NCBI RefSeq assembly: GCF_019977335.1
Contig: NZ_AP024653.1
Location: 3,844,001-3,908,000 of the forward strand
Direction: 5' to 3'
DNA from: Arthrobacter sp. NicSoilB4
GTDB taxonomy: Bacteria > Actinomycetota > Actinomycetes > Actinomycetales > Micrococcaceae
Length of the DNA stretch: 64,000 bases
Shown here: positions 34,442 to 42,996 of the stretch, one piece after another
Layout of the letters: the number at the start of each line of letters is the position of its first letter
How positions within the stretch are numbered: the stretch's first letter is position 1
Notes under the pieces: generated by a model
The model's input: only the letters and a program-made list of their open reading frames with translations
What the model was told of the DNA's origin: nothing
The model's database searches: none
Position numbers and translations under genes: made by a program

Positions 34442-36011
34442 TCAGCTCGGGGGTCGGTGATAGCTCGGGGGTCGGTGATAGCTCGGGGATTCCGGCGCCT
34501 GTGTCGGTGACGCTGGCGCTGTACTCCGGGTAGGCCGCCAGGATGCGGCGGGAGATCTCGGCGGCCTGGCCGAGGTAGCGGGCCGGATCGAGGAGCTCCT
34601 CGATCCGGGCATCGGAGAGCAGTTCCATCGGGACGGCGGCGCGAAGCAGCCGCCGGTAGGTGGCGGCCTGGTCCGCGGCCGGGACCAGGAGCGTCTGGTC
34701 GACGACGGACTGCAGCCGCTGCTTGCCGTCCGCGGCGGCTTGTCCGGCAGCCGGTCCGGCTTGTCCGGCGGCCGGTACAGCCAGGAGCGGTGCGACGGCG
34801 GCCGTGACGGCTTCGCTGAGCAGCAGCGGTCCGGAGAGCTCCAGGTTGCGCCGCATGGCGTCGGGAAAGACCTGCAGGCCTTCGGTAATTTCCCGGAGCT
34901 GCACGGCGGCGCCGAGGCTGAGCCGGAGGAGCTGGCGGAGCGCCGGCCATTCGCCGTGCCAGGCGCCGTCGGGGCGTTCATCGTTGAAGTTGGCGGCGGC
35001 CAGGTGCAGCTGGGCGGCCTGGCCGGGTGCCTGCAGGGCTGCGCTGCGGACCAGCACGGACAGCACCGGATTCTGCTTCTGCGGCATGGCCGAGGACCCT
35101 CCCCGGCCCGCGGCACGGGGTTCGGCGAGCTCGGCCACCTCCGGGCGGCTCAGGAAGAGGACGTCGGAGGCGATCTTGCCGGCCGCGTCGGTCACGGCGG
35201 CCAGGGCGTCGCCGAGGGAGGTCACCGGCAGCCGGTTCGTGTGCCACGGCGCCGGGACGGCGGCGAGTCCGAGCTCGGCGGCCAGCCGGTCGGAGAGCTC
35301 GAACGGACTGACACCCGAGCCTGCCGCCAGCACCGTGCCGGCCGCGAGGGTTCCCGCCGCACCCCCGGTCTGCACCGGGAACTCGAGGGCCTCGAGCCGG
35401 CGGGCCGCCGCGGCGAGGCCGTGGAACCATTGGGCGGCCTTGAGTCCGAAGCTGAACGGCAGGGAGTGCTGGGTGAGGCTGCGTCCCACGCAGAGCGTGT
35501 CCGCATGCTGTTCCGCGAGGCCGGCCAGCGCCGCCGTCGTTGCCTTCAGTTCGGTGAGCAGCCCGCTGACGGCGTCCCTGGCCAGCAGGATCAGGGCTGA
35601 ATCGAGCACGTCCTGGCTGGTCAGCGAGGTGTGCACGGCCTTCGACGCGCCGATCCCCGCAGTGTCGAGCGCCTCGACCTGCCGGCGGAGGTCCGACAGC
35701 AGCGGGATCACCGGATTGGCGCCGTCCTGGGCGCGCACGGCAATGCCGGCGACGTCGTAGCGGCCCACTTCGGCGGCCGCGGCGACCACCGCCGCGGACC
35801 CGGCGGGAGCCAGGGACGCGCCCTCGAGGACCGCGGCCCAGCCGGCCTCCACCCGGAGGATGGCGGCCAGGACGGCCCGGTCCCCGGTCAGCGCCGCCAC
35901 GCGGGGCGACGCCGAGACAGGACTCAGCAGGCCAAGGTCACCGTCCAGGCCAAGGTCACCCTTGCCCCCGGCATCGCCAGCAGCGGCTCCACTAGTTTCA
36001 CGAGGGGTCAC
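34422..36011 (-). CDS. pcaB: 3-carboxy-cis,cis-muconate cycloisomerase
   Basis: A 529-aa fumarase/aspartase-superfamily enzyme that closes 3-carboxymuconate to the lactone. The superfamily signature GSSAMPQKQNP is at residues 305-315. It is longer than usual (about 450): both ends have added repeats, GDLGLDGDLGL at 18-28 and ELSPTPELSPTPEL near the C-terminus, as well as an Ala/Gly-rich insertion near 410-430. The start overlaps pcaG as ATGA. Confidence 0.93.
   Translation of the reverse strand: MTPRETSGAAAGDAGGKGDLGLDGDLGLLSPVSASPRVAALTGDRAVLAAILRVEAGWAAVLEGASLAPAGSAAVVAAAAEVGRYDVAGIAVRAQDGANPVIPLLSDLRRQVEALDTAGIGASKAVHTSLTSQDVLDSALILLARDAVSGLLTELKATTAALAGLAEQHADTLCVGRSLTQHSLPFSFGLKAAQWFHGLAAAARRLEALEFPVQTGGAAGTLAAGTVLAAGSGVSPFELSDRLAAELGLAAVPAPWHTNRLPVTSLGDALAAVTDAAGKIASDVLFLSRPEVAELAEPRAAGRGGSSAMPQKQNPVLSVLVRSAALQAPGQAAQLHLAAANFNDERPDGAWHGEWPALRQLLRLSLGAAVQLREITEGLQVFPDAMRRNLELSGPLLLSEAVTAAVAPLLAVPAAGQAGPAAGQAAADGKQRLQSVVDQTLLVPAADQAATYRRLLRAAVPMELLSDARIEELLDPARYLGQAAEISRRILAAYPEYSASVTDTGAGIPELSPTPELSPTPELNGAPRG
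34444..34488. repeat. 18-bp tandem repeat at the 3' end of pcaB
   Basis: Two identical 18-bp units (34444-34461 and 34462-34479) and half of a third (34480-34488) encode the ELSPTP repeats at the PcaB C-terminus. The repeat stays in frame and lies directly before the pcaD start codon. Confidence 0.9.
35928..35960. repeat. 18-bp period repeat at the 5' end of pcaB
   Basis: A 15-bp sequence (CAGGCCAAGGTCACC) occurs at 35928-35942 and 35946-35960, three bases apart, so the period is 18 bp. It encodes the GDLGLDGDLGL repeat near the PcaB N-terminus. Confidence 0.85.
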
Positions 36012-36574
36012 TTCGAGGCGCCCTCGAAGTCAAGGAACACGGTTTCGCCCTCGCCCTGGAGCCTGACGTCCCAGGTCAGGCCGCCGTCGGGGTCGCGGCG
36101 TGCGATCAGGGTCCTGCGGCGTTCCGGGTCCAGCGAGGACAGCAGCGGATCGGCGGCCAGCGCCGCCTCGTTCTCGGGCAGGTAGATCCGGGTGAAGAGC
36201 CGGTTCATCAGGCCGCGGGCGAAGACCGCCACGGCGATGAACGGTGCCGCGCCGTCTTCGGTGGGGCCCGGGTTCACCGTGGTGAAGGTGAACACGCCGG
36301 TGTTGCCGACCGCGCTGCGGCCGAAGCCCGTGAAGGTGTAGCCGTCGCGGACCAGCGAGCCGGTGCGGTGCGGGACTTTGCCCTCGGCGTCGGCCTGCCA
36401 GATCTCCAGGATCGCGTCCGGGATGGGGTGCCCGGCGCCGTCGTACACGGTGCCCTGCAGCCGGATGGAACCCGGGGAGCCGGGGGCCAGCAGCTCGCGG
36501 TCCTTGGTGTAGGGAAGCGCATAGCCGTAGAAGGGGCCCACGGTCTGGCCGGGGGTCGGGGTGAGTTTACTCAT
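36008..36574 (-). CDS. pcaG: Protocatechuate 3,4-dioxygenase, alpha subunit
   Basis: A 188-aa subunit of the non-haem iron ring-cleaving enzyme. The motifs TPGQTVGPFYGYALP and ILEIWQADAEGK are typical. It lacks the iron ligands, which the beta subunit supplies. Its start lies inside the pcaH end, an 8-bp overlap. Confidence 0.95.
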   Translation of the reverse strand: MSKLTPTPGQTVGPFYGYALPYTKDRELLAPGSPGSIRLQGTVYDGAGHPIPDAILEIWQADAEGKVPHRTGSLVRDGYTFTGFGRSAVGNTGVFTFTTVNPGPTEDGAAPFIAVAVFARGLMNRLFTRIYLPENEAALAADPLLSSLDPERRRTLIARRDPDGGLTWDVRLQGEGETVFLDFEGASK

Positions 36575-37463
36575 CGTCGTCTCCTTCTGCGCCCAGGGCC
36601 TCGTTCTCGGTCCAAGTCCGCTTGGACCCGGTCAGGACGATGTCCCAGTTGTAGGCGAGGGCCCACTCGGGCCTGGTCTGCTCGTGGTTGTAGGTGGCGA
36701 CGAGCCGGTCGCGGGCGTCCTGGTCCACGATCGACTGGTAGATCGGGTCCAGCGGGAAGAGTTGGTCGCCGGGGAAGTACATCTGGGTGACGATCCGCTG
36801 GGTGAATTCCTGGCCGAACAGGGAGAAGTGGATGTGGGCCGGGCGCCAGGCGTTGAGGTGGTTCTTCCACGGGTAGGCGCCGGGTTTGATGGTGGTGAAG
36901 CTGTACGAGCCGTCGGCGCCAGTGATGCAGCGGCCGACGCCGGTGAAGTTGGGGTCCAGCGGTGCGGGGTGCTGGTCGCGCTTATGGATGTAGCGGCCGG
37001 CGGAGTTCGCCTGCCAGATTTCCACGAGCTGGCCGGCGACGGGGCGGCCGTCGCCGTCGAGGACGCGGCCGGAGACGACGATGCGTTCGCCCAGCGGTTC
37101 GCCGTTGTGCGCGATGGTGAGGTCGGCTTCCAGAGCGTGCACGTCCATGTGCCCGAATGCGGGAGAGTGCAGCTCGATGGTTTCCGGGTCCGCGTGGTGC
37201 AGGTTCTTGGTGGGGTGGCGCAGGACGCTGCTGCGGTAAGGGGCGTAGTCCAGCCGTGGCTGGATCTCGGCCGGGGCGCCGTTCCCGAGGGCCTGGGCGT
37301 AGGCATCGCCGAGGGCCTTCATCTCGGCGCTGAGGTCCGACTGGGACTCTGCGGCTGCATCGAGGGGCGCATACGTTTTCGGTGCGGCCTCCGTGGCTTC
37401 GTCGGACACGTCCTCGGTGAGCGGATCCGCGTTGTAGGTCTCGAGGTTCACTTCTTCAGGCAC
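36567..37463 (-). CDS. pcaH: Protocatechuate 3,4-dioxygenase, beta subunit
   Basis: A 298-aa iron-binding subunit that cleaves protocatechuate to 3-carboxy-cis,cis-muconate. The Fe(III) ligands can be read as Tyr158 (GRYIHK), Tyr197 (GAYPWKNH), His210 and His212 (RPAHIHF). The first 45 residues are an acidic extension not in the smaller family members. The GTG start at 37463 has AGGAGG upstream. It follows quiC by 48 bp in the same direction. Confidence 0.96.
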   Translation of the reverse strand: MPEEVNLETYNADPLTEDVSDEATEAAPKTYAPLDAAAESQSDLSAEMKALGDAYAQALGNGAPAEIQPRLDYAPYRSSVLRHPTKNLHHADPETIELHSPAFGHMDVHALEADLTIAHNGEPLGERIVVSGRVLDGDGRPVAGQLVEIWQANSAGRYIHKRDQHPAPLDPNFTGVGRCITGADGSYSFTTIKPGAYPWKNHLNAWRPAHIHFSLFGQEFTQRIVTQMYFPGDQLFPLDPIYQSIVDQDARDRLVATYNHEQTRPEWALAYNWDIVLTGSKRTWTENEALGAEGDDDE

Positions 37464-37511
37464 AGCAGCCTCCTTTCGTTGGGTGTTGGTGTTGCCGGGT
37501 CGGTCAGGGAG

Positions 37512-39473
37512 TCAGGGGGTGGGGTTCAGCTGGTGCAGGTGGTCGTACTGGACGGCGTGCCGCACCGGGGCGTTGGGCGCCCCGTAGCCGTCGTACGCCC
37601 CGCGGCGCTCGACCATTTCGAAGAACACGCTGCCCACGGTGGCGGTATAGAAGTGCAGGAACTCGCCGTCGGCGTCGCGGTCGTAGAGGAGGTTGAGCTC
37701 CCGGAGAGTCGCCAGGAAGGCCGGGTCCAGGCCGAACCGGGCGTCGAGGTCCTCGTAGTAGTTCGCCGGGATCTGGAGGAAATCAAGGCCCCGTGCCTTC
37801 GCGGCGCGGGCCGTCGCCACGAGGTCATCCACCGCGAAGGCGATGTGTTCCTGGTAGGTGCGGCGCTGGCTGCTTTCCACAAGGCCCGTGCCTGCGGGCG
37901 CGTCCGGGAACGTGCCTTCGCGCTGGACCAGCGGGGCCAGGTTCAGCACAAGGCGGACACCGCGGTCACGGGTGGCCATCACCTGGGACCGGACCAGGCC
38001 GGTAGGGCTGGCGACTTCCGCATACGGCTGGGGTTCCAGGGCAAGGGCGCTGGTGTAGAAGAGCACGGCTTCGTCGAAGTGCTGCCAGGGCTGGGCGAGG
38101 TTGACATGGTCGATCACTGCGCTCTGCACCCCTGCCCGGCCGGCGGCGGCGTCGAGTCCTTCGCCGAATTCGCGGGTCCACACGGCGGTGCCGTCGGGGC
38201 TGCCCTGGCACAGGAAGATCTCGGTGGAATCCGGTGCAGCGAAGCCCTGGAAGATTTCCTCGTCGGCCTGGCTCTTGCGCGGCACGGCCGGCGCCTTGAG
38301 CTGCTGGGCCCGGGCCGCGGCAACCACGGGGGAATCGACGTCGAAGCCGAGGGCGGAAATCGCGGGAGCCGTCGCGGCCCCGGAGTTGCGGGACTCCCGG
38401 GCGGAGTCCTCGTTGATGATCACGCGGGCGTGGCCCATGGTCCACAATTGCACGTTCTTGGTCCGGTGGCGCCCGTTGAACGAGAAGCCCAGCTGGCCCA
38501 GGAGTGTTTCCACGCCTGCGGTGTCCGCGGCCCCGACCTCGGCGAAGTTGAAGCCGGCGGGCTCCGCCACCTGCGGAAGCGTGGCCAGCTCCATCGGGTA
38601 CCGGCGGCGGCCTGCCGCAGCACCGGAAGCGACGGTTTCCGCGGCCGGATTCGCGTCCAGCCACTTGGCGCCCTGTTCCTCGAGCCAGATCAGCGACCGC
38701 ATGGCATCCACGGCGGTGCGTTCGACGTCGGACTGGCGGAAGACGTCGTTGAAGACCTCCAGTGACACCGGTCCGGTGTAGCCGGCCCGGACCACGTGGC
38801 CGAGGAACTTTGCCAGGGAAAACTCGCCCTCGCCCGGGAACACCCGGTAGTGCCGGCTCCAGGACAGCACGTCCATGGAGAGCTTCGGGGCGTCGGCCAC
38901 CTGGACGAAGAAGATCTTTTCCGGGGTGAAGGCTTCGATCGGGGCGGTGTCCCAGTCGCGGGAGAGGATGTGGAACGAGTCCAGGCAGGTGCCCAGATTG
39001 GGGTGGTCCACCGCTGCGACCAGCCGGTGGGCGTGCTCGTAATCGCTGACGTACTTGCCCCAGGCCAGCGCCTCGTAGGCCACTTTGACGCCGTGGTCCT
39101 GAGCGAGGGCGGCGAGGGCGGCGAGCTGTTCGGCCCGGAGCCCGTCGTCATCGATGCTGGCGGTGGCCACGTTGGAGCAGACCAGGATGGTGTCCATGCC
39201 GAGCCGGGACATGAGCCGGAACTTGGCGTCCGCGCGGCGCAGGTTGGCGGCGAGCACGTCCGCGGGCACACTGTCGAAATCGCGGAATGGCTGGTACAGA
39301 TCCAGGCTCAGGCCCAGGTCCGCGGCCATCTTCCGGACGTCCTCGGGGCTCAGCGGGGAGGTGACGAGGTCCTGTTCGAAGATTTCGATCCCGTCGAAGC
39401 CCGCGGTGGCGCAGGCCTGCATTTTCTCCCGCAGCGTGCCGGAGAGGCAGACGGTGGCGATCCCGGTGCGCAT
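37512..39473 (-). CDS. quiC: 3-dehydroshikimate dehydratase (two-domain, HPPD-like C-terminus)
   Basis: A 653-aa enzyme that turns 3-dehydroshikimate into protocatechuate. The N-terminal half (about 1-275) is a sugar-phosphate-isomerase-like TIM barrel (DGIEIFEQDL, TCLDSFHILSRDWD, QVADAP, VSLEVFND) with the metal-binding residues. The C-terminal half is a 4-hydroxyphenylpyruvate-dioxygenase-like VOC domain (VIDHVNLAQP, then YYEDLDARFGLD) as in QuiC1. Its start overlaps the quiB stop as TGATG. The gene links the quinate branch to pcaHG. Confidence 0.88.
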   Translation of the reverse strand: MRTGIATVCLSGTLREKMQACATAGFDGIEIFEQDLVTSPLSPEDVRKMAADLGLSLDLYQPFRDFDSVPADVLAANLRRADAKFRLMSRLGMDTILVCSNVATASIDDDGLRAEQLAALAALAQDHGVKVAYEALAWGKYVSDYEHAHRLVAAVDHPNLGTCLDSFHILSRDWDTAPIEAFTPEKIFFVQVADAPKLSMDVLSWSRHYRVFPGEGEFSLAKFLGHVVRAGYTGPVSLEVFNDVFRQSDVERTAVDAMRSLIWLEEQGAKWLDANPAAETVASGAAAGRRRYPMELATLPQVAEPAGFNFAEVGAADTAGVETLLGQLGFSFNGRHRTKNVQLWTMGHARVIINEDSARESRNSGAATAPAISALGFDVDSPVVAAARAQQLKAPAVPRKSQADEEIFQGFAAPDSTEIFLCQGSPDGTAVWTREFGEGLDAAAGRAGVQSAVIDHVNLAQPWQHFDEAVLFYTSALALEPQPYAEVASPTGLVRSQVMATRDRGVRLVLNLAPLVQREGTFPDAPAGTGLVESSQRRTYQEHIAFAVDDLVATARAAKARGLDFLQIPANYYEDLDARFGLDPAFLATLRELNLLYDRDADGEFLHFYTATVGSVFFEMVERRGAYDGYGAPNAPVRHAVQYDHLHQLNPTP

Positions 39474-40354
39474 CAGGCGGCCACCTCTTCCGAGGCGACC
39501 AGTTCCAGGAAGTGGGCGCGCATCCGGTCCGCGTCGGCCTCGCGTCCGGTGAAGATCCGGAAGGCATCGGCCGCCTGGCCCACGGCCATCCGGCCGCCGT
39601 CGAGCACATCGCAGCCCTTGGCGCGGGCTTCACGGACCAGTTCGGTCTCGATCGGCCGGTACACAATGTCCGCGACCCAGTGCCGGGGTGTTACGAGGGA
39701 CATGTCCAGCGGCACGCCGGGGTGGGCTGCCATGCCCACCGGGGTGCAGTGCACCAGGCCGTCGGCCAGCGGCATCAGTTGCGGGAGCTCCGCAGTCGAC
39801 CGCGCAGTGACCAGCTGGTCCGGGAAGAATCCGGCAAGTTCGGCGGCGCGTGCCGCGCAGCGGGCGGGATCGGTGTCCACCAGGTCAAGTTCACGGACGC
39901 CGGCGGTCAGCAGGGCGTAGGCGACGGCGGAGCCGGCACCACCGGCACCCAGCTGCACCACGCGGTTCAGACTGGCTCCCGGCAGGCCGGAGGCGAGGGC
40001 GGCGGCGAACCCGGAGAAATCGGTGTTGTGCCCGATGAAGCGGCCATCCCTGATGGTCACCGTATTCACCGCGCCGAGCCGCCGGGCGTCGGGGGTGACC
40101 TCGTCCAGGTGTTCCAGGACCAGCTGCTTGCACGGGTGCGTGATGTTCAGCCCGTTGAAGCCCAGGCGGTAGGCACCGGTCAGGAGTTCGCCGACGCTCT
40201 GGCCGGGAAGCCCGAGTTCGGTGAGGTCGATGGGGCGGTAGAGGTACCGGAGGCCCTGCACATCGCCTTCGCGTTCGTGCATGGGGGGCGTGAGGGACGG
40301 CATTACGCCATCGCCTATCAGGCCCACGAGGAAGGACTCTGCTCGATTGCTCAT
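39473..40354 (-). CDS. Quinate/shikimate dehydrogenase
   Basis: A 293-aa AroE/YdiB-family enzyme that oxidises quinate or shikimate. The catalytic lysine is K76 in GLNITHPCKQ and the NAD(P)-binding loop is LGAGGAGSAVAYALL. NTVTIRDGRFIGHNTDFSGF and the terminal AADAFRIFTG are typical. Its place at the head of the qui-pca operon, and not with aromatic amino-acid genes, argues for a catabolic role (quiB/qsuD-like) and not for biosynthetic aroE. Confidence 0.88.
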   Translation of the reverse strand: MSNRAESFLVGLIGDGVMPSLTPPMHEREGDVQGLRYLYRPIDLTELGLPGQSVGELLTGAYRLGFNGLNITHPCKQLVLEHLDEVTPDARRLGAVNTVTIRDGRFIGHNTDFSGFAAALASGLPGASLNRVVQLGAGGAGSAVAYALLTAGVRELDLVDTDPARCAARAAELAGFFPDQLVTARSTAELPQLMPLADGLVHCTPVGMAAHPGVPLDMSLVTPRHWVADIVYRPIETELVREARAKGCDVLDGGRMAVGQAADAFRIFTGREADADRMRAHFLELVASEEVAA

Positions 40355-40444
40355 CCGTATAGCTCCTTTGACAACGGCACTCGGCGGGCGGAGAGGCGCT
40401 TGGCGCCGGCGGCGGACCGGGTGTTGGGAATTACATTACCGCAA

Positions 40445-40482
40445 TTGTTCGTATATTGCACTGTTGTTCTACTAGCGAACAA
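40445..40482. promoter_or_regulatory. TTGTTC-type palindromes upstream of the qui-pca operon
   Basis: TTGTTCTACTAGCGAACAA (40464-40482) is a 19-bp palindrome with perfect 6-bp arms. A further half-site TTGTTCG stands 19 bp upstream (40445-40451). Three matching half-sites spaced by about two helical turns fit binding of tetrameric IclR proteins. The region lies 90-128 bp upstream of the quinate/shikimate dehydrogenase start. Confidence 0.55.
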
Positions 40483-40504
40483 ATGGATGGAGTTCACGGC
40501 ACAC

Positions 40505-41371
40505 TCACTGCTGCGGCAGCCGCGCAGAAAGCTCGGCCGCCGCCGACTGGAGCAGCGGAACCAGGGCCACAAGGGCCTCGACACTCATCCTGAAGACCGG
40601 GACAGCGGTGGCCAGCGAGGCGAAGGCGTGCCCCTGGGCGTTGAACACCGGGACGGCGACGGCCCGCATGCCCAGCTCGTTTTCCTGATCCATCACGGCG
40701 AAGCCGCGTTTGCGGACCAGCTCGATCTCGGCCCGGAAGGCCTCCCGGTCCGTGATCGAAAACTCGGTCAGCGGCTCCAGCGCAAGCCCGTCCACCAGCT
40801 GGCTGCGGGTCGCGTCATCGGCGAAGGCCACGAGCGCCTTGCCGACGGAGGTGGTGTGAAGCGCGCCCAGGTGCCCGGGGTCGCTCGTGACGCGGAACGT
40901 TTGCGGGCCGTCCACCTTGTTGACGGTGAGGTGGTGGTTTCCGTCCCGCACGGAAAGGATGGTGGCCTCCCCCGTTTCCTCCGTGACGCGCCGCAGGATC
41001 GGCAGGGCCGTGCCGGCGAATCCGTGGTGGTTGGATACGCGCTGCCCGAGCTGAAAAATGCGCAGGCCAAGGTGGTAGCGGCGCCCGTCCGGCTCGTAGT
41101 CCACGAAGCCGTCCCGGGTCAGGGATCCCAGGAGGCGGTAAGTGGTGCTGAAGGGAAGCTCGGCCCGGCGGGAGAGCTCGGCGGCACTCGCGCCCCGCGG
41201 TTCGTCACCCAGCAGGACCAGCAGGCCCAGGGCCTTGCCGACCATGTCCGTCCGGGAATCCCCCTTGGGCTCATTCTTCGAATCCCTCCCGGGAGTCGTT
41301 GTGCCCTTGGCTGCGGGGACTGGCGGGGCGTCTGCGGCTTCGGCGGCAGCTGTGTCTTGATTCACACTCAT
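40505..41371 (-). CDS. IclR-family regulator next to the quinate/shikimate genes
   Basis: A 288-aa protein with a winged helix (about 40-105, SAAELSRRAELPFSTTYRLLGSL) and an IclR effector domain. The first 40 residues are a Ala/Pro/Lys-rich tail. Placed between the dehydrogenase gene and the divergent importer, it likely controls uptake and entry into the pathway. Just upstream is an exact palindrome, suggesting autoregulation. It differs from the pcaR-like protein at the other end of the operon. Confidence 0.83.
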   Translation of the reverse strand: MSVNQDTAAAEAADAPPVPAAKGTTTPGRDSKNEPKGDSRTDMVGKALGLLVLLGDEPRGASAAELSRRAELPFSTTYRLLGSLTRDGFVDYEPDGRRYHLGLRIFQLGQRVSNHHGFAGTALPILRRVTEETGEATILSVRDGNHHLTVNKVDGPQTFRVTSDPGHLGALHTTSVGKALVAFADDATRSQLVDGLALEPLTEFSITDREAFRAEIELVRKRGFAVMDQENELGMRAVAVPVFNAQGHAFASLATAVPVFRMSVEALVALVPLLQSAAAELSARLPQQ

Positions 41372-41379
41372 GGCTCAAT

Positions 41380-41398
41380 GCTCTCACATGGTGAGAGC
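41380..41398. promoter_or_regulatory. Perfect palindrome just upstream of the IclR gene
   Basis: GCTCTCACATGGTGAGAGC has perfect 8-bp arms around a 3-bp spacer and ends 9 bp before the IclR start codon. Its place suggests autorepression or translational masking. It differs in sequence from the TTGTTC motif on the other side of this gene. Confidence 0.6.
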
Positions 41399-41467
41399 TA
41401 TTTCTAGATGGTGATTATTTTTGTTGACAAGTGATCGTCCTCACAGTCATGATTGCTACATCGCACA

Positions 41468-41491
41468 AGTAGCTCCCACCATGTGGCTACT
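41468..41491. promoter_or_regulatory. AGTAGC-N12-GCTACT inverted repeat in the divergent promoter region
   Basis: Six-base perfect arms (41468-41473 and 41486-41491) lie 106-129 bp upstream of the importer gene start, inside the shared intergenic region. No T-run follows. A role as operator for the importer is inference only. Confidence 0.4.
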
Positions 41492-41596
41492 CGTCCGGGT
41501 CTTTCCACGAACCTTCCGCTGCCACACACTTAAAGCCTGCGGCGGCTGAGACCTTCCTGATCCATCCGCGACAATGTCGTCACACAAAGGAACACC

Positions 41597-42916
41597 ATGA
41601 GCCAGACACTCCCGTCTACGACTCCGGGCACTGACGCCCCCGCAGGGACGCCGAAGAAGGCAGCCCTCGCCAGCTTCCTGGGCAGCGCCGTCGAGTACTA
41701 CGACTTCTTTATCTTCGGATCCGCCGCCGCGCTGATCTTCCCCACGGTCTTCTTCCCCGACGCCGGCGCAAACGCGGCGATCATGTCCTTCGCGACCTTC
41801 GGCTTCGCTTACGTCGCCCGTCCGGTCGGCGCGGTCATTCTGGGCCACTTCGGTGACCGGGTGGGCCGGCGCAAGGTCCTGATGTTCACCCTCCTGCTGA
41901 TGGGCGCCTCGACGTTCGCGATCGGCTGCCTGCCGGACTTCAACACCATCGGCTGGTGGGCCCCCGCCCTGCTGGTGCTGGCACGACTCTGCCAGGGCCT
42001 TTCCGCCGCCGGCGAGCAGGCCGGCGCCTCGTCCATGACACTGGAACACGCCCCGGACAACCGCCGCGCGTTCTTCACCTCCTGGACGCTCACCGGGACA
42101 CAGGGCGGCCAGATTCTCGCGGCCCTCGTCTTTATCCCCGTGCTGGCCCTTCCGGACGAGATCAAGTACGGCATCGGCTGGCGCATCCCGTTCTGGCTCA
42201 GCGCCGTCGTGGTGATTGTGGCGTTCTTCATCCGCCGCACGCTGCACGAGCCGCCGGCCTTCGAGGAAGCCCAAAAGAACGCCCAGATCTCCAAGCTCCC
42301 CGTCGCGGACCTGCTCAAGCACCACTGGCGCGATGTCCTGCGCGTGGTCGCCTGCGCCTTCATCGCCGCCGTCTCGACAGTGTTCGGCACGCTCGCCATC
42401 GCCTACGCCAAGAACGTCGCCGGCGTGGATGGCACCACCACCCTCTGGCTCGTCGTCGGCGCGAACTTCCTGGCCCTCGGCACCCAGCCGCTCTTCGGCA
42501 TGCTCGCGGACCGGATCGGCCGCAAGCCTGTCTTCATCTACGGCGCCGTCGCCAGCGCCATCCTGACGCCGGTGTTCCTCCTCAGCCTCGAGTCCGGCAG
42601 CGTCCCGCTGATGTTCCTGGCCGCCATCGGCTTCTTCTCCTTCGGCTACGCGGCCGCCAACTCCGTCTGGCCCTCCTTCTACGCCGAAATGTTCAGCACA
42701 AAGGTCCGCTTCTCCGGCCTGGCCATCGGCACCCAGCTCGGCTTCCTGATGGCAGGCTTCGCCCCGGCGATCGTCGCAGCCATGGGAGGCACCAAACCCG
42801 GCGGCTGGGTCCAGATCAGCATCTTCACCGCCGTCATCTGCCTGATCTCGGCTGTCTCGGCCCTGACCGCCAAGGAATCCTTCAAGATTCCCACCAAGCA
42901 GCTCGGCGCCAAATAG
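41597..42916 (+). CDS. MHS-family MFS transporter (shikimate/quinate-type importer)
   Basis: A 439-aa transporter with 12 hydrophobic helices. SAVEYYDFFIFGSAAAL at the start of TM1 and GHFGDRVGRRKVL in loop 2-3 mark the metabolite:H+ symporter (ShiA, PcaT-like) group. The AAAGGA ahead of the ATG decides the start. It is divergent from the IclR gene and next to the quinate/shikimate pathway, so uptake of quinate, shikimate or protocatechuate is likely. Confidence 0.88.
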   Translation: MSQTLPSTTPGTDAPAGTPKKAALASFLGSAVEYYDFFIFGSAAALIFPTVFFPDAGANAAIMSFATFGFAYVARPVGAVILGHFGDRVGRRKVLMFTLLLMGASTFAIGCLPDFNTIGWWAPALLVLARLCQGLSAAGEQAGASSMTLEHAPDNRRAFFTSWTLTGTQGGQILAALVFIPVLALPDEIKYGIGWRIPFWLSAVVVIVAFFIRRTLHEPPAFEEAQKNAQISKLPVADLLKHHWRDVLRVVACAFIAAVSTVFGTLAIAYAKNVAGVDGTTTLWLVVGANFLALGTQPLFGMLADRIGRKPVFIYGAVASAILTPVFLLSLESGSVPLMFLAAIGFFSFGYAAANSVWPSFYAEMFSTKVRFSGLAIGTQLGFLMAGFAPAIVAAMGGTKPGGWVQISIFTAVICLISAVSALTAKESFKIPTKQLGAK

Positions 42917-42959
42917 CCGCGTCCAGCGCTCCTGCCCGGTTGCTCTGGGCCGCACCTCC

Positions 42960-42996
42960 TGAAGCCCGGCGTGTCCACAGGACCGGCCGGGCTTCA
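42960..42996. terminator. Hairpin between convergent importer and ligase genes
   Basis: TGAAGCCCGG (42960-42969) pairs perfectly with CCGGGCTTCA (42987-42996) around a 17-nt loop that includes some extra GC pairing. It overlaps the LigC stop codon. No T-tract follows; such GC hairpins are still common terminators in actinobacteria. Confidence 0.55.

Noticed and set aside
36561..38765. A 734-codon open frame on the plus strand across pcaH and quiC
   Set aside because: It is antisense to two strongly recognised enzymes and reads as Val/Gly/Asp-rich low-complexity sequence without motifs.
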